Assembly (NCBI GenBank): GCA_002401295.1
Contig: NVSR01000128.1
Location: forward strand, 1 to 12,447
Origin: SAR324 cluster bacterium
Lineage (GTDB): Bacteria > SAR324 > XYD2-FULL-50-16
Reading direction: 5' to 3'
Length of the DNA stretch: 12,447 bases
The notes beneath the pieces are model-generated. The model was not told the DNA's origin. It did not search any database and was given only the letters and a program-made list of their open reading frames with translations. The translations under genes were made by a program, and so were the position numbers. Positions 1 to 9,915 of this stretch are shown here, piece by piece. Each line of letters opens with the position of its first letter. The first letter of the stretch is position 1.

Positions 1-1431
1 ACTAGATAATGCGGATATGTATGAACCAAAAGATGCAATTAAGTTTCATTCAGCATATGACGAAGGATAATCGGGTACTCTACGAGGCATTCCAGCCAAT
101 CCTAAGAAATGCATTGGAAAAAAAGTAATATTAACCCCAAGAAAAAAAATTCAAAAATGTATTTTCCCTAAAACCTCTACATACTGTAAACCAGTCATTT
201 TTCCAAATCAAAAGTAAAACCCAGAGAAAATAGAAAAAACAGCTCCCATAGATAATACGTAATGAAAATGCGCAACAACATAATACGTATCATGTAAAGC
301 AATGTCTAAACCAGAATTAGCTAAGATTACACCTGTACAACCACCCACAGTAAACAAGAATAAAAAACCTAATGCAAATAACATTGGTGTCTCATAAGTA
401 ATTTTACCGCCTCACATAGTAGCTATTCAACTAAAAATTTTAATACCCGTCGGAATAGCAATAATCATTGTAGCTGCTGTAAAATAAGCACGAGTATCTA
501 CATCTAAACCTACAGTATACATATGGTGTGCTCATACGATAAAACCTAGGATACCAATTGAAACCATAGCATAAACCATACCAAGATAACCGAATACAGT
601 TTTTCGAGAAAAAGTAGAAATAACTTGACTAACAATACCAAAACCGGGCAAAATTAGAATGTAAACCTCTGGGTGTCCAAAAAACCAAAATAAATGTTGG
701 TACAACAAAGGGTCACCACCACCAGCAGGATCAAAGAACGTTGTATTAAAATTTCTATCCGTTAATAGCATTGTAATGGCTCCGGCAAAAACAGGTAACG
801 CTAGTAACAAAAGAAATGCTGTTATCAGTATTGACCATACCATAAGAGGTAATCGATGCATAGACATACCAGGCGCACGCATATTAAAAATGGTAGTAAT
901 AAAATTAATAGCACCCAATATAGAGGAAGCACCTGCTAAATGAAGACTAAAAATAGCAAGGTCCACAGAGGGGCCTGAATGTGATTGAACACTACTTAAT
1001 GGAGGATAAACAGTTCATCCAGTACCCGCACCAGCCTCAACAAGTGCAGAAGAAAGTAATAAAAGTAAAGATGGCGGTAATAACCAAAAACTAATATTGT
1101 TCATCCGAGGAAACGCCATATCAGGTGCTCCAATTAAAAGTGGAACGAATCAATTACCAAACCCACCTACTAAAACAGGCATAACCATAAAAAAAATCAT
1201 TATAAAAGCATGCCCGGTAACAAGCACATTGTACAATTGATAATTACCAGCTAAAATTTGACTGCCTGGGTGGGCTAATTCCATACGAATTATTACCGAC
1301 ATCATTGTACCAATAACACCAGCAAAACCCCCAAAAATCATATACAGAGTTCCGATATCCTTATGGTTTGTGGAAAAAACTCACCGAGAAAGTCACAAAT
1401 AAAAGGGATTAGTTACAAAACTTGACCGCAT
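1..1431 (-). CDS. cox1: Cytochrome c oxidase subunit 1 (3' end outside window)
   Basis: Catalytic subunit of complex IV in the inner mitochondrial membrane; it reduces O2 at the heme a3-CuB centre. Read with UGA as Trp, the frame is open for 477 codons from ATG at 1431 (MRSSFVTNPFYLW...) to the window edge. The usual length is about 510-530 residues, so roughly 40-50 C-terminal residues lie outside. Visible ligands: His74 in TGHAF (heme a), His253-Pro-Glu-Val-Tyr257 (CuB and the His-Tyr cross-link), His302-His303 (CuB), His388 and His390 in HDTYYVVAHFHYVLS (hemes a3 and a), and Lys331 of the K channel. Trp is coded by both TGG and TGA; TGA at 532-534 is the invariant Trp of VWAHH, with others at 1381-1383 and 1393-1395. 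An in-frame TAG lies upstream of the ATG. It follows cob after about 100 nt, the widest class of spacer here. Confidence 0.98.
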
Positions 1432-1533
1432 CAAAAAAAAGCTTCCTCCAAGGGATAACTATTGTTTCAAGGACCATTCCCAATACGCTATATAAAACCT
1501 AACAAAGTGCCAAAAGATATCTTTAAAGAGATT
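1432..1533 (-). other. cob-cox1 spacer, putative cox1 5' UTR
   Basis: About 100 noncoding bases separate the cob stop from the cox1 start; no tRNA fold was found. On the coding strand a purine-rich GGAGGA lies about 12 nt before the cox1 ATG, resembling a Shine-Dalgarno site. The other starts I inspected (cob, nad4, nad5, nad6, nad9, rps8) have none. Near the cob stop are two overlapping short palindromes, AAAGATATCTTT (1513-1524) and TCTTTAAAGA. Whether any of these acts in translation or RNA processing cannot be decided from sequence. Confidence 0.35.
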
Positions 1534-2661
1534 TTAATAAACTTTATGCTCCATAAACGCCGTTTCTAAAAGCCCTATAACAGGAATCAGAATTAAAAAA
1601 AATAAAAAGTAAAAGGCGGTGCCTAACTGACCAATTAAAATAAAAGGTGGGTAAACAACTTCTTGACCAATTCATCCAAGTAACAAAAAATCTGCAAAAG
1701 TAAATCAAAAAGCTATTTTATACAAAGGCCTAAAAGAAGTACTTCTGATTTTAGATGTGTTTAACATCGGAACAAAAAGTCACAAGACAATAGCCCCCCC
1801 CATGGCGACAACACCCCCAATTTTCGAAGGAATTGACCTTAGAATGGCATAAAAGGGTAAAAAGTACCACTCAGGCACTATGTGTGCAGGAGTTGACATA
1901 GGATTCGCAGGTATATAGTTGTCTGGATGTCCCAAGCTATTAGGACAAAAAAACACAAGGATAGCAAAAAACAATAGGAAGATAAAGAATGAGAATAAAT
2001 CTTTCTGGTAAAAATAAGGGTAAAATGGGATTCTATCGTAGATACTTGTAGTACCTATAGGATTATTTGACCCGTCTTTATGCAACAAAGCAATATGTAC
2101 TATCACTAATGCAGCGATAATAAAAGGAAGTAAAAAGTGCAACGCAAAAAAACGATTAAGTGTTGCATTATCAACACAAAACCCACCTCATAATCATTCA
2201 ACTATGGCTTGGCCTACGAATGGAATTACGGAAAACAAGTTCGTAATAACAGTAGCTCCTCAAAAACTCATCTGTCCTCAAGGCAATACATAACCCATAA
2301 AAGCAGTCGCCATCATCATTAAAAAAATAACTACTCCGGAGCATCACAAAAGCTCACGAGGCTTCATATAAGACCCGTAATAAAGGTTTCGAAAGATGTG
2401 ACTATAAACAACAACAAAAAACATAGAAGCCCCATTAGCGTGAGCATAACGCAAGAATCAACCATACTTAACATCACGCATAATATGCTCAACACTACTA
2501 AAGGCTAGATCAATATGAGGGGTATAGTGCATTGCAAGAAATAAACCTGTAATTATTTGAATAACAAGACAAAACCCTGCTAAGACACCAAAACTTCAGG
2601 CATAACTAAGATTTACAGGGGTAGGGTAATCAATAAGATGATTGTTTAAAAGGAATAACAT
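1534..2661 (-). CDS. cob: Apocytochrome b
   Basis: Membrane core of the cytochrome bc1 complex (complex III), which oxidises ubiquinol and carries hemes bL and bH. Read with UGA as Trp it gives 375 residues, close to the usual 380, ending ...LLETAFMEHKVY and TAA at 1534-1536. The heme ligand pairs are His74/His175 and His88/His189 with the normal 14-residue spacings. The Qo-site PEWY motif is at residues 263-266, and the N-terminal signature NNHLIDYPTP is at residues 6-15. Several Trp codons are TGA (for example 1780-1782). ATG at 2661 is the only ATG in a suitable place, but it leaves the N-terminus a few residues shorter than many homologues, and the frame stays open for about 45 more codons upstream. 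It lies between nad9 and cox1 on the same strand. Confidence 0.97.
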
Positions 2662-2765
2662 TCTATTTCACCGTTGAAACCGGTACAAGGGTAGAACAGG
2701 GAGGGATGCCAGGTATAAAATTATGAAAATTATATGAAAGCGTAAACGTTTAATCAAATCAAATA
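2662..2765 (-). other. nad9-cob spacer with open frame continuing into cob
   Basis: These 104 bases hold no tRNA fold and no recognisable gene. In the cob frame they contain no TAA or TAG and would code a hydrophobic, basic-ended stretch (…LIKRLRFHIIFI… to …RFQRWNR) that runs straight into the cob ATG. The stretch has no ATG; only TTG, ATA or ATT could serve as a start. It is more simply the cob 5' UTR. Confidence 0.3.
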
Positions 2766-3344
2766 TTAATCGCGAGATCAACCGGAAGAAAAATTAAATG
2801 TACGAAAATGTTGCGCATGCTCTAAAGGTTCCGAAACAATTCTTTTAATTTTGTCATTATACCGAGACTCGACATAACCACTTAGAGGAAAATCTTTTCT
2901 TAAGGGATGCCCATCAAAACCATAATCGGTTAAAATACGCTTGATCTCGTGATTTGCTACAAAAAAAACACCAAACAAGTCTCAAATTTCCCGTTCACAC
3001 CAAGTAGCCGCAGGAAAAACTAAATGAATACTATTTAAAGGAATTGACTCATTTACAAGTGTTCGAACCCTAATTCTATGGTTATATCGAACACTTAAGA
3101 GCTCATAAACGACTTCGAATCGTTTCTTACGATCAGGATAATCAACTCCAGTAATAGATGTTAATACTTTGTATTGAAGACCGGAATGAAAGTTTAAAAA
3201 GCGCATTGTAAATAGAAGATCTTCCGGTTTAACGACAATATTTAGTGTATTATAATCCTGTATAGAAGATATAATAAAGGGCAAAAGTTTTTTTACGTTT
3301 TTTATAAATTTTGTTTGGTGAAATTTTAACAAAGTACTTGACAT
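2766..3344 (-). CDS. nad9: NADH dehydrogenase subunit 9 (complex I 30 kDa subunit)
   Basis: Peripheral-arm subunit of complex I, homologous to bacterial NuoC and the nuclear-encoded NDUFS3 of animals; it sits in the matrix arm near the quinone module. The 192-residue product has the family length. The diagnostic block CEREIWDLFGVFF starts at residue 116 and is followed by RILTDYGFDGHPLRKDFPLSGY. The Trp121 codon is TGA (2982-2984) and a second Trp near the C-terminus is also TGA (2778-2780); both would break the gene under the standard code. The start is ATG at 3344 and the stop TAA at 2766. It lies 18 nt after nad6 and about 100 nt before cob, on the same strand. Confidence 0.97.
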
Positions 3345-3362
3345 TATGGTTAAATAGCCTAG

Positions 3363-3926
3363 TTAAGATTTTGTTATGGTATGAACTTTGTTAGAGCCAG
3401 GGGAGTACGTTAATAAAACGGCACCTAACAAAGCTATTAACAAGATTAAACCTACGATTAAAAAAAAAATAAAAAATTTGGTATAAAGTAATTGACCAAA
3501 GAGATCAATATTGCTTAGGTGTAGACTACTATCACAGACACTGAGAGGACCAAAATTGATATCATCAGAGAAGGAAAAAATCTCGGCGGTAGGCACAACA
3601 TTAATAAAAGGCAATAGAGACTCAAAGACAAAAGCAAAACAAATAAATGCTGCTACGGGGCCATACTTTATAAAATTTAATTTTATCGGGTTGTGTTTAA
3701 CATTTAAAAGCATAATAACAAGTAAAAAAAAAATTGCTATTGCTCCTACATAAACTAGAATAAAAACAAAACCTAAAAAATCGGCACCTAAACAAAATAA
3801 GATTAGGGCAGCATTTAAAAAGGAACAAACCAAACAAATAGCAGAATGCACGGGGTTTACTAATGTAATAACAGCAAAGGAAAAAAAAACCATCCAAAAC
3901 CCAAAAACAACGTATATAAAATCCAT
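3363..3926 (-). CDS. nad6: NADH dehydrogenase subunit 6
   Basis: Membrane-arm subunit of complex I (NuoJ homologue), involved in coupling quinone reduction to proton pumping. The 187-residue product is very hydrophobic, with about five membrane spans. It starts MDFIYVVFGFWMVFF, carries the typical NPVHSAICLVCSFLNAA segment at about residues 24-40, and has the GADFLGFVFILVYVGAIAIFF segment that forms the pi-bulge helix of this family. ATG at 3926 gives the standard N-terminus and the stop is TAA at 3363. It lies 31 nt after nad11 and 18 nt before nad9, so the three complex I genes nad11-nad6-nad9 are probably co-transcribed. Confidence 0.96.
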   Translation of the reverse strand: MDFIYVVFGFWMVFFSFAVITLVNPVHSAICLVCSFLNAALILFCLGADFLGFVFILVYVGAIAIFFLLVIMLLNVKHNPIKLNFIKYGPVAAFICFAFVFESLLPFINVVPTAEIFSFSDDINFGPLSVCDSSLHLSNIDLFGQLLYTKFFIFFLIVGLILLIALLGAVLLTYSPGSNKVHTITKS

Positions 3927-3957
3927 TTTAATTTCAATAATATTTTTAAAAGAGTAG

Positions 3958-5961
3958 TTAAATAAAATTTGTATAGTTTTGTTTAAAGCGTGTAAAACAT
4001 TTTGCCATTACCAATGAATTTTTTGTAACTGCATTTGTAAGAAAACAATTAGAAAGAGAACTTTTAAGCGAACTCTTTAAAATTTTCTGATTGAGTGGTA
4101 AAAAAGTAAAAGAGAGAGCTTTAAGGAAAGAAACATTATTGTTTTTAAAATCGCTAAGATATTCTTCACGCTTTTTAAATCTTTGAATTTTTGAACTAAA
4201 TAAAGTTCGAATAGTTTGTAAATAAGATCGTGCTAGCGGAGGACTACTACAGGATATTGCTGTTTTTTGAGAGCGACCTTCTAAGTTAATAAAAGTTTCT
4301 TCACTTTCAAAAGGACTCACTGCGGGTAAAACCAAACCAACTCGCTTTAAAGCAGGATTAGAAAAAGCTGTTTGGGCCACAATAAAGCTACCGGGAGAAC
4401 TCTTGCGAAAAACATTTTTATAAAAATCTAGGCCGACACAAAGCACAAACTTCTTTGTCAGCGGATTTAAATTTTTATTTAAATCTATACCAACATGTGT
4501 TGAATTTAAACATCCAGGGGCTAGCGGTAAAAAATTTATACCAAACCAACCACTATTTGAAATTTTAGTTCGTTGTGTTAAGTAGGAAAACACTGAAAAG
4601 ATTGCTGCTGAATCCAACCTTTTACCAAAGGAATGACCAACAACAAGCATAGGTTTTTTTGCTTTTAGGAAATTCTTACAAAGTGGATGACGGCCTTCGA
4701 CAATTTGAATCAATGTTTTTGCGGAATTACCCAAAGATACCGTCTTGTAAGTGTCATTTTCACTCAAACCAATGGCAACTTTTTTAAAATTACCGAACCC
4801 CGCACGTTTTTTTAACCTAACATTTAACAATGTTGCTTCCATCCGAATATTAGTCCCTAAAGAAAGACAAAAATCAGACTCTAAAATAGCATCAAAAGTT
4901 ATGTTAAACCTTGTATGTGAAAGGAGTCGCGTACTAATGTCCAAGAACTCTTCGAATATCAAGGAGATACCACTGTCTTGCGAAACCTTTTTTAAAGCTT
5001 GTGCCCCCTCTAAACTAACATTGTTGCCACAAATGAGTAACATTTCAGAGGTCTTAAACATTTTTTGACGTGCTTGAAACAAGGATAAAGCCTTTTCTCA
5101 ATTCAAAGACTTAGAGACCCCACTCACATTAAAAAAAGGATTCCCAACACGTTGAAACTTAAAACCGTCGAAAGAAAAACGTGTTTTATCCGAAATCCAC
5201 TCATCATTTAAAGAATCGTTTTGTAAGGGAAGAATTCTTAGTATTTCAGTTTCTTTAACATCAACTCGAATATTGGAACCGATACTATCAGAGAGATCAA
5301 TGGTCTCTGTAGAGTTTATTTCCCAAGGACGCGCAACGAAAGCATAGGGTTTTGAAGTTAAAGCCCCTACCGGACACAAATCAATGATATTGCCTGACAA
5401 TTCTGTGTTTAAGTTGTTATTAACATAAGCACCGATTTCAGTTTCTTCACCCCGTAACGTGATTCCAAAGTTAATATCGCCAGCCACATCCTGAAGAAAA
5501 CGCACACACCGGGTACAAAGAATACAACGGGACATAATTGTTTTTATCAGGGGGCCCAAATTTTTATCCTGGGTTGTGTGCTTTTTATAAAAAAACCTGC
5601 TTCGATCCGAACCAAATGCTAATGACTGATCCTGCAAATCGCACTCTCCTCCCTGATCACAAATAGGACAATCCAGTGGGTGGTTGATCAAAAGGAACTC
5701 TAAGATATTTTCCCGTGCTTTTTTTACCATAGGGGTGTCTGTATAAACTCGCATTTCAGGAACAACCGGAAAAGCGCAGGATGTAACCGGTTTTGGTGTT
5801 TTTTCAACTTCAACTAAGCACATCCGACAATTTCCGGCGACTTTTAAACGCTCATGATAACAAAAGCGGGGTATTTGAATCCCTACTTCTTCACAAGCTT
5901 CAAGAATACTTGTATTCTTCGCAACAAATAACACATTATTATTAATATAAACTTTAACCAT
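3958..5961 (-). CDS. nad11: NADH dehydrogenase subunit 11 (complex I 75 kDa subunit), full length
   Basis: Iron-sulfur subunit of the complex I matrix arm (NuoG/NDUFS1 homologue). The 667-residue product has both parts. The N-terminal Fe-S region shows Cys34, Cys45, Cys48 and Cys62 (2Fe-2S); His94, Cys98, Cys101 and Cys107 (HxxxCxxCxxxxxC, 4Fe-4S); and Cys146, Cys149, Cys152 and Cys196 (second 4Fe-4S). From about residue 300 a degenerate molybdopterin-oxidoreductase-like domain follows, ending ...MAKCFTRFKQNYTNFI. One TGA, Trp288 (5098-5100), lies between the two parts; under the standard code it would falsely look like two genes. ATG at 5961 (MVKVYINNN) is chosen over a TTG four codons upstream because MVKV matches the usual start of the family. 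In some other protists the second domain is missing from mtDNA; here both are present. Confidence 0.97.
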
Positions 5962-5976
5962 ACAGTTAAACAATAA

Positions 5977-5995
5977 AAAAACACCGCTTGTTTTT
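5977..5995 (-). repeat. Short inverted repeat in the nad4-nad11 spacer
   Basis: A 7-bp inverted repeat (AAAAACA/TGTTTTT) with a 5-base loop lies 16 nt upstream of the nad11 start, inside the 69-nt spacer after the nad4 stop. The stem is AT-rich and weak. It could mark an RNA-processing point or be chance in this composition. The rest of the spacer (5962-6030) shows nothing else. Confidence 0.3.
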
Positions 5996-6030
5996 AAAGA
6001 ATAAAAAAATTACAAAAAAAAGAAAGTAAC

Positions 6031-7512
6031 TTAAAGAGATGCCTGAGAAACTAAATTTTGAATACTCCCATGAATAGAGCCCAAGAATATCTCAGGATAA
6101 ATACCCAAAATAAAAGTTCCTAGTAAGAGGGGTAAAAAAATAAAGAATTCACGAAAATTAATATCTTGAAACTTTGCAATATACTGTATTTTTAAATTCC
6201 CATAAACAACACGATTAAAGAGTCATAAAGAATAACATCCTCCTAAAACCATCCCAGTAGCCCCAAAAAAAGAAATAACGACACTTGTTTTAAAAGCACC
6301 AAGTAAAAGTAAGAACTCGCCGACAAAACTACTAGTGCCAGGCAAACCAATGTTGGCCATCGTAAAAATAAGAAATATAATAGAAAAAACAGGCATAGTA
6401 TGAACTAAACCACTATAATACTTTATCATTTTTGTATGGTGTCTATCATACAAAACACCAATAAGTAAAAATAAAGCGCTCGAAACGAAACCATGGCTTA
6501 GACTTTGTAAAACAGCACCTTCAAGACCGATAATATTAAAACTAAAGATACCGATAATGACTAAATTCATATGTGCCACAGAAGTATACGCAACAATACG
6601 TTTTAAATCCGTTTGGCGAATCGCAGTTAATGAAGAATATAAAATACCAACCACACTTAGAGTAAGAATAAAAGGTGTGAAATAAAGCGATGCTTCTGGA
6701 AATAAAGGTAAAGAAAAACGAATAAAACCATAGCTTCCAAGTTTCAATAAGATACCTGCCAGAATAACCGAACCAGCTGTTGGGGCTTCCACATGTGCCT
6801 CTGGTAATCAAATATGGACAGGCAACATAGGAACTTTTGATGCAAAAGAAGCAAAAAAAGCCAATCAAATAAAACGTTGCTCATTAAACGTAAAGCTATA
6901 GGCCAACAAAGTTTCATAATCTGTTGAGCCAACACGTATATAGATATATAAGATTGATAATAACATTAAGACAGAGCCTAATAAGGTATAAAGAAAAAGC
7001 ATGTAGGACGCCCTTACCTTACGCTCCCGAGAACCTCATATACCTATAATAATAAACATAGGTATCAGAGTACTCTCGAAACAAATATAAAATAGAAGTA
7101 AATCACGAACACAAAAAACTAAAATCAAAAAAGCCTCTATAATTAAAAAGGCTATCATAAATTCTTTTGAACGTTTAACAACTGTGTTTCAACTAGCTAA
7201 CAAGCATAAAGGTATTAATAAGGTTGTTAAGAGTACAAAAAAGAGAGAAATACCGTCCACACCGAGCGAAAAGTTTAAATTTAAAGAGGAAACCCAAACG
7301 GAATTAAAAACAAATTGAAACCTCACATAATTATTATCAAAAAATATTCATAAGAGCAAAGAAAAAAAAAAATTTAAAAAAGTAGTCATGGTACCAACAT
7401 ACCGTATTAAATTAATATTTCGTGCAGGAATAAAAAAAAGAAACACTGAGCCTAGAAAGGGTAATAAAATTAAAAATAATAATAAATTCGAATTTAAAAA
7501 GGAACCAAACAT
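6031..7512 (-). CDS. nad4: NADH dehydrogenase subunit 4
   Basis: Antiporter-like proton-pumping subunit of the complex I membrane arm (NuoM homologue). The 493-residue product is polytopic and of normal family length. The key block LPEAHVEAPTAGSVILAG starts at about residue 236, followed by LLKLGSYGFIR and, further on, AYTSVAHMNLVIIG and the SHGFVSSALFLLIGVLYDR segment, all typical of Nad4. Trp codons at 6223-6225 and 7348-7350 are TGA. The start ATG at 7512 gives MFGSFLNSN; the frame is open further upstream, but only through tRNA-Ala, so it is not used. The stop is TAA at 6031. It lies 22 nt after tRNA-Ala, whose excision would free the nad4 5' end. Confidence 0.97.
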
Positions 7513-7534
7513 AACAAAAACTTTCAACTTAACT

Positions 7535-7606
7535 TGGAGATATCCAGACTCGAACTGGAAACTTTTTGCTTGCAAAGCAAATACTCTGCCATTGAGATAT
7601 ACCCCC
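7535..7606 (-). tRNA. trnA: tRNA-Ala (anticodon UGC)
   Basis: A 72-nt cloverleaf. The acceptor GGGGGTA/TATCTCC pairs with two G-U wobbles, and the discriminator is A. The D stem core is CTC/GAG. The anticodon stem TTTGC/GCAAA closes the loop TTTGCAA, with anticodon TGC. The T arm is TCCAG-TTCGAGT-CTGGA. It sits between nad5 and nad4 and likely serves as an RNA cleavage point between them. Confidence 0.96.
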
Positions 7607-7623
7607 CGCAAAACTACACAAAT

Positions 7624-9636
7624 TTAGTCGCTTTTTTTAAACACAAAGAATAAAAAAGTCAAACAGAAGACAAAAGTAAGGGCAGGGTCAAAAAAAACAT
7701 TAAAAAAACTGATTAATTCTAAACCAACAACCATAAACAATACACCCGAAAGTATTCAAAAAGCATAATCATAAAAACTTCCCGTCTGAAACCTTGCCAA
7801 AGCATTAGAATTGCTTACGACTAGTTTGGATAACCCAAAGGGACCTACCATTTCAATAAACCCACGATCGATAGTTCTATAGGTTGAAACATAACCTCAA
7901 TTTAAAAAAGTTTGGACAACGAATTCATTATATAAACGATCAAAAAGCCACTTTTTATTTAAAAAAAGATACACCTGCCTACCAACCACAGAGGTTTTTA
8001 ATAAATATAAATACTTAGGAAAAAAGGTATAAAATAAAAAAGCCAACACCATACCGAATAAACTAAAATAAACGGGAAGAGTTTTAAAAAATAATGGTAT
8101 AAACTCCGAATCAACTATGTTTAAGCTTGAAGGAAAAACAAAAAGCGCACTATTTCAGAAACTCGTACCAAAACCAATAAAAAAATCACGAATCAAATAA
8201 CCAACAAAGATACTGGGAAATGTTAAAATAAATAAAGGCAAGGCTATTCTAACGGGTGAATCTTGTGCACCTATTAAGACAGACCTAAAACCATTCGGCT
8301 CCGACAAAAATGTTAAGTATAGGAGACGAATTGAATAGAAGGCTGTAAAAAAAGCCGCAAATGTACCTAAGCAATAAGCAAAATGACCTACACTTGTGTA
8401 AGTACCAAAAGTAACCTCCAAAATTACGTCTTTAGAGTAAAACCCTGTTAAAAACGGAAAGCCCATTAAGGCAAGCGATCCTATAAAAATAACAGAAAAA
8501 GTAAAAGGAACAACCCGACGAAGACCACCCATACGACGCATATCTTGCTCATCCGCAACAGCATGAATAACAGAACCGGCACCTAAGAACAAAAGAGCTT
8601 TAAAAAAGGCATGGTTCGCTAAATGAAACATACCGACCGAATAATTAGAAACCCCACAAGCGAACATCATATAGCCAAGTTGACTACAGGTTGAATAAGC
8701 AATAACACGTTTTAAATCATTTTGTAAAAGACCTGTTGTCGCTGCAAAAAATGCTGTCATAGAACCTACAAGCGTTACAACAAATAACGCATTAGGTGCA
8801 TATTCAAACAATGGAGAACAACGGGATAATAAAAAAACACCTGCAGTAACCATAGTGGCCGCATGTATTAATGCGGATACTGGTGTAGGTCCTTCCATTG
8901 CATCAGGCAATCAGGTATGAAGACCAAGCTGGGCAGACTTACCTACGGCCCCTATAAACAATAAGATCCCTATTAACGTAAATCACGAAATACTGTAGCC
9001 AAAAAAGCAAAAAGTATCCGTTGAAAAAAAAGGAGCTAAAGCAAAAACAGTCGAATATTCAACACTATTAAAAACATAATAAACTGCGAAAATCCCAAGA
9101 GCCAAACCGAAGTCACCTATTCTATTCACAACCATAGCCTTAATAGCTGCCTTATTCGCTTGAATACGGGTAAACCAAAAATTTATAAGAAGATATGAAC
9201 AAAACCCAACACCCTCTCATCCGACAAAGAGTTGTATAAAATTATCAGCAGTAACTAATATGAGCATAAAAAATGTAAACAAAGACAAGTACGACATAAA
9301 TCTTGGTAAATGGGGGTCATGCGACATGTACTCGGTCGAATAAAGATGTACAAGACTCGAAATAAAAGTAACAACTATAAGCATAACTACAGTTAAGCTA
9401 TCAAATTGAAAACCCCAATCAGCCCGCAAGTACTCAATATTAAATCAGGCAAGCATTTTTAAATAGCAAGGAGACATGTTAAACCCAACTTCATAAAAAG
9501 CAAAGAAAGATAAAAATAGACTCACTAGGACACAACCAAAGGTAATAAAACCAGCGCCACGGCCACCTACTTTAGAACCAAAAATACCACAAATAAAAGA
9601 GCCGACTAACGGCAAAAAAACAATATTTAAATACAT
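7624..9636 (-). CDS. nad5: NADH dehydrogenase subunit 5
   Basis: Distal antiporter-like proton-pumping subunit of complex I (NuoL homologue) in the inner membrane. The 670-residue product matches the family length. It starts MYLNIVFLPLVGSFICG at ATG 9636. The signature LPDAMEGPTPVSALIHAATM begins at residue 243, followed by AYSTCSQLGYMMFACG and the HAFFKALLFLGAGSVIH block, then a long hydrophobic C-terminal part with a lateral-helix-like region. Trp codons at 8155-8157, 9217-9219 and just before LPDAMEG are TGA. The stop is TAA at 7624, followed by 17 nt to tRNA-Ala. Upstream, 28 nt separate it from tRNA-Ser. One continuous frame covers the gene if UGA codes Trp. Confidence 0.97.
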
Positions 9637-9664
9637 TTTTCTGTTTAATAAAAATTTTATTGAA

Positions 9665-9749
9665 CGGATAGAGTAGGATTCGAACCCACGGTACTGTTAA
9701 ATACATTAGTTTTCAAAACTAACACCTTAAACCACTCGATCATCTACCC
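9665..9749 (-). tRNA. trnS: tRNA-Ser (anticodon UGA), class II
   Basis: An 85-nt tRNA with the long variable arm of class II. The acceptor GGGTAGA/TCTATCC has one G-U pair, and the discriminator is G. The anticodon stem TTAGT/ACTAA encloses TTTGAAA, with anticodon TGA. The T arm is GTGGG-TTCGAAT-CCTAC. It reads UCN codons. Confidence 0.96.
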
Positions 9750-9753
9750 TGAA

Positions 9754-9826
9754 CAAGTAAAGAGGGATTTGAACCCCCGACCATTGGTTTTGAAGACCAC
9801 CGTTCTGCCAACTGAACTATTCACTT
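9754..9826 (-). tRNA. trnW: tRNA-Trp (anticodon UCA), reads UGA and UGG
   Basis: A 73-nt cloverleaf. The acceptor AAGTGAA/TTTACTT has one G-U pair, and the discriminator is G as expected for Trp. The D stem is GTTC/GAAC. The anticodon loop is CTTCAAA, with anticodon TCA on a stem whose outermost pair is a G-A mismatch. The T arm is GGGGG-TTCAAAT-CCCTC. A UCA anticodon decodes UGA as well as UGG, which agrees with the many TGA codons at conserved Trp positions. Only 4 nt separate it from tRNA-Ser. Confidence 0.96.
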
Positions 9827-9842
9827 TAATTTTTTTAACGTA

Positions 9843-9915
9843 TGGGCAATAACGGACTCGAACCGCTAACATCTTCGTTGTAAGCGAAACACTCTACCAA
9901 TTGAGTTAATTACCC
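9843..9915 (-). tRNA. trnV: tRNA-Val (anticodon UAC), overlaps the rps4 end
   Basis: A 73-nt cloverleaf. The acceptor GGGTAAT/ATTGCCC has one T-G pair, and the discriminator is A. The D stem is ACTC/GAGT. The anticodon stem TTTCG/CGAAG encloses CTTACAA, with anticodon TAC. The T arm is AGCGG-TTCGAGT-CCGTT. Its first six bases also hold the last sense codon (GGG) and the TAA of rps4 if the TGA at 9931-9933 is read as Trp. Confidence 0.96.

Noticed and set aside
1409..1477. 22-codon frame overlapping the cox1 start
   Set aside because: Too short and without similarity to anything I recognise; likely chance, mentioned only with the cox1 leader.
3511..3753. 80-codon open frame on the plus strand
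   Set aside because: It lies fully antisense to nad6, is rich in Lys and Ile as expected from the complement of hydrophobic codons, and has no recognisable motif.
4751..5068. 105-codon open frame on the plus strand
   Set aside because: It is the antisense of the nad11 C-terminal domain, with no conserved features; nad11 explains the region.
5083..5100. Apparent break of nad11 into two genes
   Set aside because: The break is a single TGA read as Trp; frame and homology continue without interruption.
5962..6030. Possible tRNA or small gene in the nad4-nad11 spacer
   Set aside because: No T-loop motif, no anticodon arm and no open frame of note; only a weak AT hairpin.
6542..6935. Two minus-strand frames of 108 and 63 codons overlapping nad4
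   Set aside because: They are other frames of nad4, which has full family similarity in its own frame.
7388..7627. 79-codon plus-strand frame
   Set aside because: It crosses the antisense of nad4, tRNA-Ala and the nad5 end; a shadow with no motif.
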